NCBI RefSeq assembly: GCF_002368415.1
Contig: NZ_AP018290.1
Location: 1,305,470-1,369,469 of the forward strand
Reading direction: 5' to 3'
Source: Calothrix sp. NIES-4105
GTDB lineage: Bacteria; Cyanobacteriota; Cyanobacteriia; Cyanobacteriales; Nostocaceae
DNA length: 64,000 nucleotides
Shown here piece by piece: positions 7,988 to 18,211 of the stretch (the stretch's first letter is position 1; each line of letters begins with the position of its first letter). A program made the translations under genes and the position numbers. The notes beneath the pieces were generated by a model. The model searched no databases, was not told the origin of the DNA, and saw only the letters and a list, made by a program, of their open reading frames with translations.

Positions 7988-8153
7988 TATTAACCTAAAA
8001 AAAAACATTGTGGAATCATCTTGTGGGGTGGGCATCCTTGCCTGTCCCATTTTTTCTATATCGCAGGATATATGCTGATCTTAATTGTGTAATTCAAAAT
8101 GGTTAGTGAAAAGAGCTATTATTTAAAATCAAAATCTATTTACTTTTAAAAAT

Positions 8154-8930
8154 ATGAAACTTTTAAATAAAGTTGCCGTTATAACTGGTGGTGGTTCTGG
8201 AATTGGTCGTGCGACAGCAGTTTTACTAGCTTCTGAAGGCGCTAAAATTGTCATTATCGACTGTAACAAAGAAGGAGCAGATGAAACAGTTAGTAAAATT
8301 CAACACAACGAAGGCACCGCTATAGCAATCGCCGCTGATATTGCACAAGCAAACCAATTGCAGCAAGCATTTGAACAAATTATTTTAGAGTTTGGAAGAA
8401 TTGATATATTATTTGTCAATGCGGGTATTAATGGAGTATGGGCGCCAATTGAAGATATTGAAATCGATGAGTGGGAAAAAACAATCAATACTAATTTAAA
8501 CGGTACATTTTTAACTTTAAAGTATGCAGTTCCTCATCTCAAAAAGCAAGGTGGTTCAATAATAATTACATCTTCAATTAATGGTACCCGTAGTTTCCGA
8601 AAAGTTGGCGCCACGGCATACGCCTGTACAAAGTCGGCACAAGTAACTTTAGCAAAAATGCTAGCACTAGAATTAGCAGCAAATCAGATTCGAGTCAATG
8701 TGATCTGTCCTGGTGGCGTTCTAACAGGTATTGAAGAAAGTGTTACTAAGCGTCATCTAGATTGGATTCCAAATTTAGGCGATTTTATTAAAGATAATAT
8801 TCCTTTAACAAAAAATACTGCTCTTGGTAGTGAAGATGTAGCCGAACTCGTATTATTTCTAGCATCAGACGCATCTAGATATATTACAGGTACCGAAGTC
8901 TGGATTGACGGTGGTGGTTCTTTATCTTAA
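8154..8930 (+). CDS. Short-chain dehydrogenase/reductase (classical SDR)
   Basis: An NAD(P)-dependent oxidoreductase of 258 residues. The Rossmann motif TGGGSGIG is at residues 11-18, an acidic residue after beta-2 (IIDCN) favours NAD(H), NAG near 89-91, catalytic Ser in TSSINGT near 140, and YACTK (Tyr-x-x-x-Lys) near 157-161. The C-terminal YITGTEVWIDGGGSLS is typical of glucose dehydrogenase or FabG-like SDRs. Substrate cannot be read from the sequence. It stands alone downstream of the amylase on the same strand, with 166 bases between them. Confidence 0.9.
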   Translation: MKLLNKVAVITGGGSGIGRATAVLLASEGAKIVIIDCNKEGADETVSKIQHNEGTAIAIAADIAQANQLQQAFEQIILEFGRIDILFVNAGINGVWAPIEDIEIDEWEKTINTNLNGTFLTLKYAVPHLKKQGGSIIITSSINGTRSFRKVGATAYACTKSAQVTLAKMLALELAANQIRVNVICPGGVLTGIEESVTKRHLDWIPNLGDFIKDNIPLTKNTALGSEDVAELVLFLASDASRYITGTEVWIDGGGSLS

Positions 8931-9025
8931 AATTCCAGGCTATGCAGAGACGCGATTGAACCCTTGTCTCTACCAACCAATTTGTGTAAGACTTCAAACG
9001 GTTAATGATAATATTAGGTACATTC

Positions 9026-9445
9026 TTATTGCTGATAGAGATTTGACTTAAGGTTACCAATTAACTGAATCAATCCAGTCTGAAAGGCAGCATCGTAAGT
9101 GATAACAGGCAGATTTTAAAGTTCAGCCTGAGCCATAATCATACGGTCAAAGGGATCTCGGTGGTCGATTGGTAAACTACCTGCTCTAAGCGCATGATCT
9201 GTGGTGATAGGAAGTTCAATAAATTTAGCCTGGTGCAGTATCTGCCAATATTCCTCAACAACTTGTTTGGCTTCGGGCAGTTTACCGATGCGGTATTTGG
9301 TAGCAATTTCCCAAGCGGAAACACTACTGACAATGATATTATTATCCGGATTGCCAATGATTTTTCGGCAATCATTGTTGAGTTTTGGGTCGTCAAAAAG
9401 CCACCATAAAAAAATATGGGTATCGATAAGGTAGCTTACTCCCAT
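9026..9445 (-). pseudogene. VapC-like PIN-domain toxin with premature stop
   Basis: The intact part (9116-9445, 109 residues) is a PIN ribonuclease: LIDTHIFLWW with the first Asp, WEIATKYRIGKL with the conserved Glu, and HRDPFDRMIMAQAEL. A TAA at 9116-9118 ends it where family members continue with the last strand and final acidic residue. In the same frame after the TAA the sequence reads NLPVITYDAAFQTGLIQL and stops at 9026, so a single nonsense codon removed the fourth acidic position. It lies 11 bases after a small antitoxin gene. It may be a silenced toxin or a sequencing error. Confidence 0.8.
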
Positions 9446-9456
9446 TGCTGGAGTTC

Positions 9457-9639
<183 letters not shown>

Positions 9640-9795
9640 TCAAATATCATTAATTCTAATAGTATCATAACTAATGATGATGTTAAAAAACTTGATTGTA
9701 AGTTGGGTTCTGTTCCTCAAACGCCACTCTCCAAGGGCGTTCCCACCCCCGCACGGAGGTGGCTCCCCAACCAACAATTCTGTCAAGTATTGTGG

Positions 9796-9816
9796 AGCGG
9801 GCATAGAAAGCCCGCC
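9796..9816 (-). terminator. Possible transcript-end hairpin after phosphoglucomutase
   Basis: GCGGGC and GCCCGC arms around ATAGAAA, nine bases beyond the pgm stop codon. No T run follows on the minus strand, so termination is uncertain. Confidence 0.35.
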
Positions 9817-9824
9817 CAAAGTTA

Positions 9825-11480
<1,656 letters not shown>

Positions 11481-11582
11481 TTACTTAACTTATGATACGT
11501 TTTGCAGTAGGCGCCGGGAAACAAGGTGAAGTACGATAATGTAAAACACCCACTTTAACTAATACCTTATATTGGTTACTTA

Positions 11583-11699
11583 TTATTTTAAAATCTCATT
11601 TAACGTCACTAACCACTGATAACAAGGTTCGTCAATTGGTGCAATATCTCTATGCTTTTGTGCAATAGACTCTGTATAGGCAGTAACCCAAGCAGCTAT
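11583..11699 (-). pseudogene. In-frame 38-codon open remnant after the methyltransferase stop
   Basis: Directly after the methyltransferase TAA, the same frame stays open for 38 codons (IAAWVTAYTESIAQKHRD, then IAPIDEPCYQWLVTLNEILK) before TAA at 11583-11585. The composition looks protein-like and helical. It may be the natural C-terminus of the methyltransferase cut off by a nonsense codon, or the tail of a lost neighbouring gene. It has no start codon or ribosome site of its own. Confidence 0.4.
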
Positions 11700-13676
11700 T
11701 TAAAGATTTTTATGCAGCTGTACGCTTTTAGGATTTAAAGTTGGGAAAGCGTAAGGGATTAAATATTTACCTTCAGGAATTTGCGAGTTAGTGTTATGAT
11801 TTCTAATTTCGTAACCCATTGTTCGTAAATATTTAAGATAATTGAGTATATCTTTTGCTTCCACGCTCCATTTTTGAGCTAGCTCTGTGGCTGAAAGTTG
11901 AGCAGAAACACCAATATTTTTTGTGATGTCTTGAATTATAAGCCAAAGTTTATCTACTTCTTGTTTTGTGTGGAAAGTCATATTAACAATGATTTTTGGG
12001 GTGTATTGATAATAACCAGATAATTGTACTAAATCAGCTGTACCTGTAATCTCATTTAACTTTTCTTCAAAAAATTTCCATAGTGATGTAAATGTTTGTG
12101 GCTCTAAATCATGTGCGATAAGCTGGACTGAACATTTACTAAGAACCCATTCTTCATTACAATTCGATGAGCGAATATCAATAATATATTTTGCATCTTC
12201 TTGCCAATTTTGATTGAGACTTGCTTTAATTAACCAGCACGTATCACTAAAATCATAATTTATGTAAATTTTCTTTGCTTTAGCTGTGCTTTTATGTTGC
12301 CAGGTAAAGTTAGGAGATAAAAACCTTACTGTTTCTCCTGCATCACATGATAAAATACTTGAACCAGACAAAATTTTACCTTGGCCTTTTAAAGCTGAAA
12401 TAGCGAATTTAGCTTTTTGTTGGTAAATTTCCGTTAATTCTTTCTTGCGTTGTCGAAAACCAAACTTCTTGCTTTGCGGTAAATAACTTATTGTGAAAGG
12501 TAATTTAACTTTCATTACTTGGTCGAGAATACTAAGAGCTAATATTCTACCTAATTGTGGAGGGACGGAGTTACCAATTTGTTCGATAGCAACTTGCTGA
12601 TTTCCAACAATCTCATATTCATCGGGGATGGTTTGTAAACGCTTTAACTTGGAAATTGAGAACTTCCGATTTTCCCAACTGAAAGGCCCTGTATATTGTC
12701 CACCTTGTGCTTTAATTGTTCGCACTGGGGTTTCCGGGTCTGCTTTATACAAAAAATCTGAAAATTTTGATCTCCAGCTAAATATTGGGTTGGGATAACC
12801 CATCTCTTTTGTATAAAAACTATAGTTCAACCCAGGTGGGATATCTTCAAGCAAATGTCCATATCTTCCTTTAAGTCCTATTTCGACATCTGAAATATCG
12901 GCGCCAGTTATAGCTTGTGCTGCTGAGTAATAAGGTTGTTGATTAAGAGAATCTTGACCGTGGGTAGGGTATGGAAATTTATATTCACCTTGTTTTAAAC
13001 CGATAATAAACAAGCGCTCACGATGTTGAGGAACTCCGTAATCGGCTGCATCTAAAATCCGAAAGTATATATTATAACCTATTTCTTTAAATGCTTGTTG
13101 AATTTGTTGCCAAGCGACTCCATTATTGGCGCCGATAATTCCGTAAACGTTTTCAAATAAAAATCCTAATGGTTGAAGCGTTTTAAGAATCCGAACATAC
13201 TCTTGAAATAAATTACCTCTAGCATCTGTAATACCAGATACTCCAGCAGCTCTACGTCCAGCCGCAGAAAAGGTTTGACAAGGCGGCCCTCCAATTATAA
13301 AATCAACTTTGAACTCAGAGCTAGGTAAATACTTTTTAATATCTATACATATAGGTTTAGAACCTTCTAGCCATTTTTCTGGTGAAGAATTGCGTTGTAG
13401 CGTTTGTACATACTTAGCTTCAAGCTCAACCATTTGAACTATATCAAAACCAGCATCATGAAACGCAATATCTAACCCACCTCCACCAGAAAATAAACTT
13501 AGAGTTTTTATTGAAGTATGTTTGTGTTGACAAATCAATGAACGCAAAGATTTACCAAAATTGTCTGTCCATCCTGGTTCTTGTTCAACACCCAATATTG
13601 CTAACATGTCTTGAAACCAGGTTTTATGAGTTGGTTCACAACCAGATAAGTCAAGAGGTAGAGACAATTGTTGCAT
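11700..13676 (-). CDS. DNA (cytosine-5-)-methyltransferase, solitary
   Basis: Transfers methyl from S-adenosylmethionine to C5 of cytosine in a DNA recognition site. Conserved blocks: motif I LSLFSGGGGLDIAFHDAG near residues 60-77, motif IV GGPPCQTFSAAGRR near 131-144 with catalytic Cys, motif VI FENVYG near 174, motif VIII RERLFIIG near 220, motif X QIGNSVPPQLGR near 365-376. The target-recognition region lies between VIII and X. The last 270 residues are an extra domain without recognised motifs, predicted here to be partly a winged-helix (AQKWSVEAKDILNYLKYLRTM). No restriction endonuclease is adjacent, so it is either an orphan maintenance-type enzyme or a relic of an R-M system. Target unknown. 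Confidence 0.92.
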   Translation of the reverse strand: MQQLSLPLDLSGCEPTHKTWFQDMLAILGVEQEPGWTDNFGKSLRSLICQHKHTSIKTLSLFSGGGGLDIAFHDAGFDIVQMVELEAKYVQTLQRNSSPEKWLEGSKPICIDIKKYLPSSEFKVDFIIGGPPCQTFSAAGRRAAGVSGITDARGNLFQEYVRILKTLQPLGFLFENVYGIIGANNGVAWQQIQQAFKEIGYNIYFRILDAADYGVPQHRERLFIIGLKQGEYKFPYPTHGQDSLNQQPYYSAAQAITGADISDVEIGLKGRYGHLLEDIPPGLNYSFYTKEMGYPNPIFSWRSKFSDFLYKADPETPVRTIKAQGGQYTGPFSWENRKFSISKLKRLQTIPDEYEIVGNQQVAIEQIGNSVPPQLGRILALSILDQVMKVKLPFTISYLPQSKKFGFRQRKKELTEIYQQKAKFAISALKGQGKILSGSSILSCDAGETVRFLSPNFTWQHKSTAKAKKIYINYDFSDTCWLIKASLNQNWQEDAKYIIDIRSSNCNEEWVLSKCSVQLIAHDLEPQTFTSLWKFFEEKLNEITGTADLVQLSGYYQYTPKIIVNMTFHTKQEVDKLWLIIQDITKNIGVSAQLSATELAQKWSVEAKDILNYLKYLRTMGYEIRNHNTNSQIPEGKYLIPYAFPTLNPKSVQLHKNL

Positions 13677-14078
13677 TTTTTTTACGTCAAGTAAAGCTAT
13701 TCATAATGATATAAAACTTTTACGCCTCTATGTCTTGATAGTCAAAATACTTATATAACTACACAGTATTGTTATCGGTCTTAACAGAGACATCTATATT
13801 CAAAGGAAAATTTATTGTTTTACCTTCACGAAAGCCCTCAATAAGTTTTGCAACACGGGTTATTTCAAGATTTTTAGTCACTATATTTTATAATTTACTA
13901 GGAATAGCAATTCCTGTTTCATACATTTCAAGGTGTATATATTTAAATTTGCGTATTTATATTCATAGATTCGGAATTATATTTTTATATTTCGTATAAA
14001 TTATGTTGGGTTCCGCTGTCGCTCCACCCAACCTACGAGATTGTGCCTGGTTATACTGGTGAAAATCAAGTTGGGATT
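13677..14078. other. Intergenic region upstream of the methyltransferase
   Basis: 402 bases, AT-rich, holding the methyltransferase promoter side. A 40-codon minus-strand frame from GTG 13881 to 13759 (VTKNLEITRVAKLIEGFREG start) reads plausibly but has no ribosome site or family. At 14005-14032 there is a GTTGGGT...ACCCAAC inverted repeat of a dispersed type. Confidence 0.5.
14005..14032. repeat. GTTGGGT/ACCCAAC inverted repeat
   Basis: A 7-bp arm pair around a 14-base centre. Similar elements occur at 34844-34871 and 62414-62438, each at or near the 3' end of a gene. Confidence 0.6.
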
Positions 14079-14492
14079 TTATAGAAGCGCTGAAGCGCTA
14101 CTACGAGCCTCTACAGGAATAGCAGGAATGCGTGCTAAAACACCTTTTTTGAGAGGGTCAGGACGTTCTGCCCAAGGTAATAATCCTTGTGGATGGTTGC
14201 AATATTTATCCGCACACTCAAATACTCCTGCTAATTCTTTTGATGATAAATCAGGTGATATATCACCGAATAGATAAGTATATTTATCTTGTGCTGCAAA
14301 ACAAATTACACACGCACGGTTGCAAGCACTCATGCATTCCACAGGTTGAATTTTAATTTCTTGTTCTTGTAAATTTTGGTAGTCATCTTGTAAGCGCTTT
14401 AAAAGCTTTTCACCACCGCTTTCTCCAACGCGCGTACCGTTTTCCCACTTACTCGCACAAGTTGTACAAACAAAAATAGTGTGTGCTGTCAT
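14079..14492 (-). CDS. DUF1636 metal-binding-type protein under a cobalamin riboswitch
   Basis: A 137-residue cytoplasmic protein of the DUF1636 family. It has an N-terminal VCTTC pair (CxxC) and a cluster CMSACNRACVIC near residues 53-64, a ferredoxin-like thioredoxin-fold pattern, plus a further Cys pair in FECADKYC. These Cys would suit a metal or Fe-S centre; the precise role of the family is not known to me. It starts at ATG 14492. The transcript leader upstream on the same strand is a cobalamin riboswitch, so expression should fall when B12 is plentiful. That ties it to cobalt or corrinoid acquisition, or to a B12-independent substitute function. Confidence 0.85.
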   Translation of the reverse strand: MTAHTIFVCTTCASKWENGTRVGESGGEKLLKRLQDDYQNLQEQEIKIQPVECMSACNRACVICFAAQDKYTYLFGDISPDLSSKELAGVFECADKYCNHPQGLLPWAERPDPLKKGVLARIPAIPVEARSSASALL

Positions 14493-14523
14493 CTATACCT
14501 CGTAGATTGTAGCTATATTTACT

Positions 14524-14672
14524 GCTATCGGCGGGCATTCTGACTTACAGTATTTTAGATTTGGTTTTATCTAAAATTTGCTTACAGTTGCGGGACAGCG
14601 CCGGAATTACACCGAACTTTCCCCGTTACCTCTTACAATTGGCGCCTGTAAGAACCGAATGAAGCTAGACTA
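14524..14672 (-). promoter_or_regulatory. Cobalamin (adenosylcobalamin-type) riboswitch
   Basis: Read on the minus strand the leader carries, in order, GGTTCTTACAGGCGCC, AAGAGGTAACGGGGAAAGT, CGGTGTAATTCCGGCGCTGT, CCCGCAACTGTAAGC and, near the 3' side, AGTCAGAATGCCCGCC. These are the hallmark B12-box core and flanking helices of the cobalamin riboswitch class. It ends about 30 bases before the DUF1636 start, a position suited to control of translation initiation or termination. Cobalamin riboswitches normally repress. Confidence 0.93.
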
Positions 14673-14788
14673 ATCTAACACACTTTCAGTTTAAGAAAAT
14701 GTTAAAGGTATATTTGACAAATTAATAAGTTTTGTTAAGGCATAGGCGCCCAAGCTTTGCATTGAGTATAGGCGCCTTTTGCTCTGAC

Positions 14789-15929
14789 CTACCGTGTTGA
14801 TAACCAATTAGTTAAATCAGCAACCGAGGTAAAATCAAGTAATGCGTCACCTAATGCTTCTAACTGTTCAACAGATAAAGACCGCACACGCTCAAGTTCT
14901 GCCTCATCAATATTACCCAAGCGACGATTTAATAGCCGTGTTACTATTGATAATACTGCCTCCTGCTTACTACTGCTTGATGTAGAATCAAGTAATTCTT
15001 CACTGAATGCTCTCAACTCTTCAATAGATAAAGAACGCACACGCTCAAGTTCTGCCTCATCAATTTCACCATCACGGCGATTTAGTAGCCGTGTTACCAT
15101 TGATAATGCTTCCTCCTGCCTAGCATCGCGTTCAAAAGAAGTTACATATTTCATACGTCGTCCAGCCTCAAGTTGTTTTACTTCAAGTTTAAACTCGGCT
15201 TCGATATTTGGTGGTAGAGTCAACATCCAGTCTATAAAAGCTAGTAAATTTATAACGTCCTGTTCTTCAAACCCTTTTTCGTACAATCTTCGTACTAAAG
15301 CCAATTTCTGAACTTTACGTTCGTTACGGTCGGAGCGCGTGTTGAGTGCTGCTAAGTGTGCCATAACTACTGTTGCAAAGGGGTTGCCATCATTTTCTAG
15401 CTCAGATAATCTTTGTTGATAATCTACTAATTTAACAATTGGAAATTGAAAATCTAACGAACACCCAAATAGACTATATCCAAACTGCGACGGGCGCCAA
15501 TTTTCTTTTTCATCACCAAGAATTGCAAGTGAGGCTACTGACTTTTTATATCTATCGTAGATGCGGTAATTATAAATATACATCCGCATGGCGAAGTCGT
15601 CTTCTTCTTGCGATTGCACTTCGACATGCACTAACACCCATTCTTCTTTACCATTTTTTAGATATACTTTCACCAACTTGTCGGCAAAACGGCGCCCAAT
15701 TTCTGCATCCGCAGTCACTTCTTGAAGTTCTTTATCCAAAAATTGTATTTCTCTTGTCCAGTCAATTTGGTTGTGTGCAACGGGGAAAAAGAACTCCATG
15801 AATTCTTTAAAATATGTTTGTAATATGTCTTTCCACGGTGAATCATCCGCGCGTTGATGGATTTTTTTGTTGAGTTTCGCTTGAAGAGCTTGTTTCGCTT
15901 GTATTATTTATTTCGTTATTATCAGTCAT
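14789..15929 (-). pseudogene. Rpn-family/DUF4351 protein with a frameshift near its start
   Basis: The main frame (14789-15799, 336 residues) reads MEFFFPVAHNQIDWTREIQF, then FADKLVKVYL and VLVHVEVQSQEEDDFAMRMY, the PD-(D/E)XK-like core of Rpn/transposase_31-type proteins, and ends with two DUF4351 repeats (VTRLLNRR...IDEAELERVRSLS). Codons just upstream in this frame spell DSPWKDILQTYFKEF, the usual family N-terminus, without a start. The real start appears to be ATG 15929 (MTDNNEINNTSETSSSSETQ); its frame joins the rest only if one A is dropped from the A7 tract at 15862-15868. The gene is therefore frameshifted, slippage-dependent, or affected by a homopolymer read error. Function: recombination-associated nuclease family, not established in cyanobacteria. 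Confidence 0.78.
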
Positions 15930-16047
15930 TTTTGTAAACGCACTTAAGTTTTACGATTAATTCCAATATACTACCGAACAAATTTATTGTAATTAATAGC
16001 GTTACAAATCGTTTAAGAGTAAAAAGTTCATGATGACTTTGTAAAGT

Positions 16048-16803
16048 TTATTTGGTTAATTCTAAGACGCGATATTGCACTCCTGTTTCAAAAATTCTCG
16101 TGCCTCCTCCTTCGGCTATTGTTTGTCTTAGTAATTCTTTTTGGGTTACCGCGACACCTGCTAAATAGTCAATTCCCATTTCTGCTAATTCTGGTATCCA
16201 AGGTACAGTCGGCCCCATTAATACTAGTTTGGCGTTTTGTGATAGTTCTACTAAACGCGGAAAGGTTTTATTGACTATTGAGGTTGCTGTTAAAAATACC
16301 CAGTCTGCTTCTGGCAAGATATATTCACATGCTGTGTCGGGTAGGTCTTGTGAAGTTGGTTGACGTTCAAGTACTTTTAAGTCTATTTCTTGTTCGTACT
16401 GTGATAACCCAGGATAACGTCCTATTACTACTACTTTTTTTCCCCGAATTAATGGTAAAAAGTGTTCAAAAACTGCAAGATTTGCTGAAACTTTCGGATA
16501 TAACGGCGCCGCTGTTGCAATAAGTGGTGAAGAAGCATTAATTGCGGCGTTGATAGCAGCCATACCTATAGTAGCTTGATAACTATCCCATGATTTTAAC
16601 CACGGCGCCAAATCTCTTATTTTTTGATTTACCAGCGTTCCTGACCAAGGTAAAGTGCGGGTTGGTTGACCGGGACTCATGCATAAACCTATTCCCTCTG
16701 CTTGGCAGTATGTCCAGGTAAGTCCAATAATTATTTCCCGTACTAGTGTATCTGTTTGGGTTGACTCTAATAATAGATTATAAATTTCTCGTGGATGAAT
16801 CAT
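16048..16803 (-). CDS. DUF364 (DUF4213-type) Rossmann-like protein
   Basis: A 251-residue protein of the family annotated as putative heavy-metal chelation domain. The N-terminal part (REIIIGLTWTYCQAEGIGLCM) matches the DUF4213 enolase-N-like fold, and the C-terminal part has a Rossmann-like strand VVVIGRYPGL followed by LPEADWVFLTATSIVNKTF and VLMGPTVPWIPELAEMGID. In cultured methanogens and bacteria the family sits with metal or cofactor genes. Here its start overlaps the end of a SAM methyltransferase by 26 bases, and a Cys-rich 61-residue protein heads the operon. A role in handling a metal or a metal-containing small molecule is inference. Confidence 0.82.
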   Translation of the reverse strand: MIHPREIYNLLLESTQTDTLVREIIIGLTWTYCQAEGIGLCMSPGQPTRTLPWSGTLVNQKIRDLAPWLKSWDSYQATIGMAAINAAINASSPLIATAAPLYPKVSANLAVFEHFLPLIRGKKVVVIGRYPGLSQYEQEIDLKVLERQPTSQDLPDTACEYILPEADWVFLTATSIVNKTFPRLVELSQNAKLVLMGPTVPWIPELAEMGIDYLAGVAVTQKELLRQTIAEGGGTRIFETGVQYRVLELTK

Positions 16804-17467
16804 GGTTGATTTTTATTGAACTTTGTCTTTCCACAGTCCAATGTAAATCAGATGATTTATAAATTTTGGCGCCTGTTATACCAGCAATTTCTAGCATGTC
16901 TTGAACTTCTGGTATTGTAAAAGCAGCATGTAAAGAGTCTCGAAATAACATTGTTTGGTGTTCATTATAACCAGTACCTATACTATCAACAATGCTATTT
17001 ACGGTAGCTTCATCTACAGGTCGAAGTAAGTCACGTATAAAAATTGCTCCGTCTGGTTTTAATACTCGTTTAATTTCTTTGAAAAACGGTACCGGGTCAG
17101 GTAGATGGTGAACCAAGCTATTGGAAATAACCATATCAAATTGTCCATCCTGATATGGTAAACGCTTAGAATCAACTAACTCAAGATAAATTTGTTTTTG
17201 TAAACCTGCTGCTTCTATATTTCTTTTACCTATTTCCAGCATATTCTGGGCAAGGTCAATTCCAATAATTTCTAAATTTGGGCGCCGTTGACACATTAAT
17301 ATGGGGATACGCGCGGTTCCTGTACCTGCATCTAAAACTAAACCAGTGGCGCCTAAGTTAATCGCATGTTCTGCAAATGCGGTGTTAACATCAATAAAAT
17401 CCATTGCATCATATTCGATTGCCTCTTGCAAGGTATCCATGACTTCTGGTTCGAGTACTCGCTGCAT
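16778..17467 (-). CDS. Class I SAM-dependent methyltransferase
   Basis: A 229-residue methyltransferase of the UbiE/methyltransf_11/25 type. Motif I is VLDAGTGTARIPI near residues 43-55, the acidic ribose-binding residue is in EIIGIDLAQNML, motif II/III region is FDMVISNSLVHHLPDP and LKPDGAIFIRDLLRP. The substrate is unknown. It is the middle gene of an operon: the Cys-rich gene stops three bases before its start and its own end overlaps the DUF364 gene. The LVHHLPDP segment differs from quinone methyltransferases, so a dedicated small-molecule substrate is plausible. Confidence 0.9.
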   Translation of the reverse strand: MQRVLEPEVMDTLQEAIEYDAMDFIDVNTAFAEHAINLGATGLVLDAGTGTARIPILMCQRRPNLEIIGIDLAQNMLEIGKRNIEAAGLQKQIYLELVDSKRLPYQDGQFDMVISNSLVHHLPDPVPFFKEIKRVLKPDGAIFIRDLLRPVDEATVNSIVDSIGTGYNEHQTMLFRDSLHAAFTIPEVQDMLEIAGITGAKIYKSSDLHWTVERQSSIKINHDSSTRNL

Positions 17468-17470
17468 GTT

Positions 17471-17656
17471 TTACTCCTCTTCACCGTAAGCAACACAAGG
17501 ACTTTCAACTTCGTGCATCGGTTGGAAAGAACTACAAAATGTCACTTTATCACAATTTACACCAAACTCGTCAGGATTTGTACATTCAATGGCGCCTGCT
17601 GTCAAAATATGAAATATACAATCTTTACAAATTTGTTTGTTGATATTTTGTGACAT
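17471..17656 (-). CDS. Small cysteine-rich protein heading the methyltransferase/DUF364 operon
   Basis: A 61-residue protein with six Cys: CKDC near residues 10-13, then Cys at about 26, 35, 41 and 54, acidic at the C-terminus (YGEEE). The CxxC start resembles zinc-ribbon or metal-carrier proteins. I do not recognise a named family. It starts at ATG 17656 and ends three bases before the methyltransferase start, so it is almost certainly co-transcribed and co-translated. It could be a metal-binding partner for the DUF364 protein, or a peptide substrate for the methyltransferase; neither is shown. Confidence 0.7.
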   Translation of the reverse strand: MSQNINKQICKDCIFHILTAGAIECTNPDEFGVNCDKVTFCSSFQPMHEVESPCVAYGEEE

Positions 17657-17678
17657 AGTATAAAATTTATCCCAATTG

Positions 17679-18062
17679 CTAATACGGTGATACCATTTCG
17701 TTGATATGTTGAATTAAATAATCAAAATCAAAAGGTTTGTAAATCAATTTATTAAAACCGTTGTTTGTTTCAAAGCTGTCTAACTCACTTTCCGGCAAAG
17801 CAGTTACAGCAATAGCGGATATATTACTGATTTTTTCGTTCTGATGTCTTCTAATTTTATTAATCAGTGAAAAACCATCCTCTTCAGGCATGACTATATC
17901 ACTAATTAATATATCTGGCTGAACTTGGGTAAGAATTTGCCAAGCTTCACTAGCTGATGTTGCCGTTAGCACATTAACGTTAAATGAGCTATCAAGAACC
18001 GTTTTTAACAATTCTAAGCTATCAGCGTTATCATCCACTGCCAATAAAGTTAATTTACTCAT
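17679..18062 (-). CDS. Single-domain response regulator (receiver only)
   Basis: A CheY-like receiver of 127 residues from the chosen ATG at 18062 (MSKLTLLAVDDNADSLELL); the frame is open to 18098 but the extra residues are not family-like. AVDDN holds the acidic pair, ILISDIVMPEEDGF the phospho-acceptor Asp, AVTAL the conserved Thr, and YKPF the Lys. No output domain follows, so it acts by protein-protein contact or phosphotransfer. It lies just upstream, on the same strand, of the Cys-rich operon (22 bases between), so co-transcription with that operon is possible. No kinase is adjacent. Confidence 0.9.
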   Translation of the reverse strand: MSKLTLLAVDDNADSLELLKTVLDSSFNVNVLTATSASEAWQILTQVQPDILISDIVMPEEDGFSLINKIRRHQNEKISNISAIAVTALPESELDSFETNNGFNKLIYKPFDFDYLIQHINEMVSPY

Positions 18063-18211
18063 TTTTAGCCGTGTGAGGTAGTTATGAACGATTATCATGT
18101 ATTTTCAGATGTACACGATAGAGTCTTTCGCGACTATCTTAACACTTTTTTAAGATTTGTAACAGAATTTGGTATACTATAAGAAGTGAGTTCCCACTCC
18201 TATTTGTTACA

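Noticed and set aside
13759-13881. 40-codon minus-strand frame upstream of the methyltransferase (controller-like?)
   Set aside because: Too short for a controller HTH, GTG start without ribosome site, no recognisable motif; mentioned only with the intergenic region.
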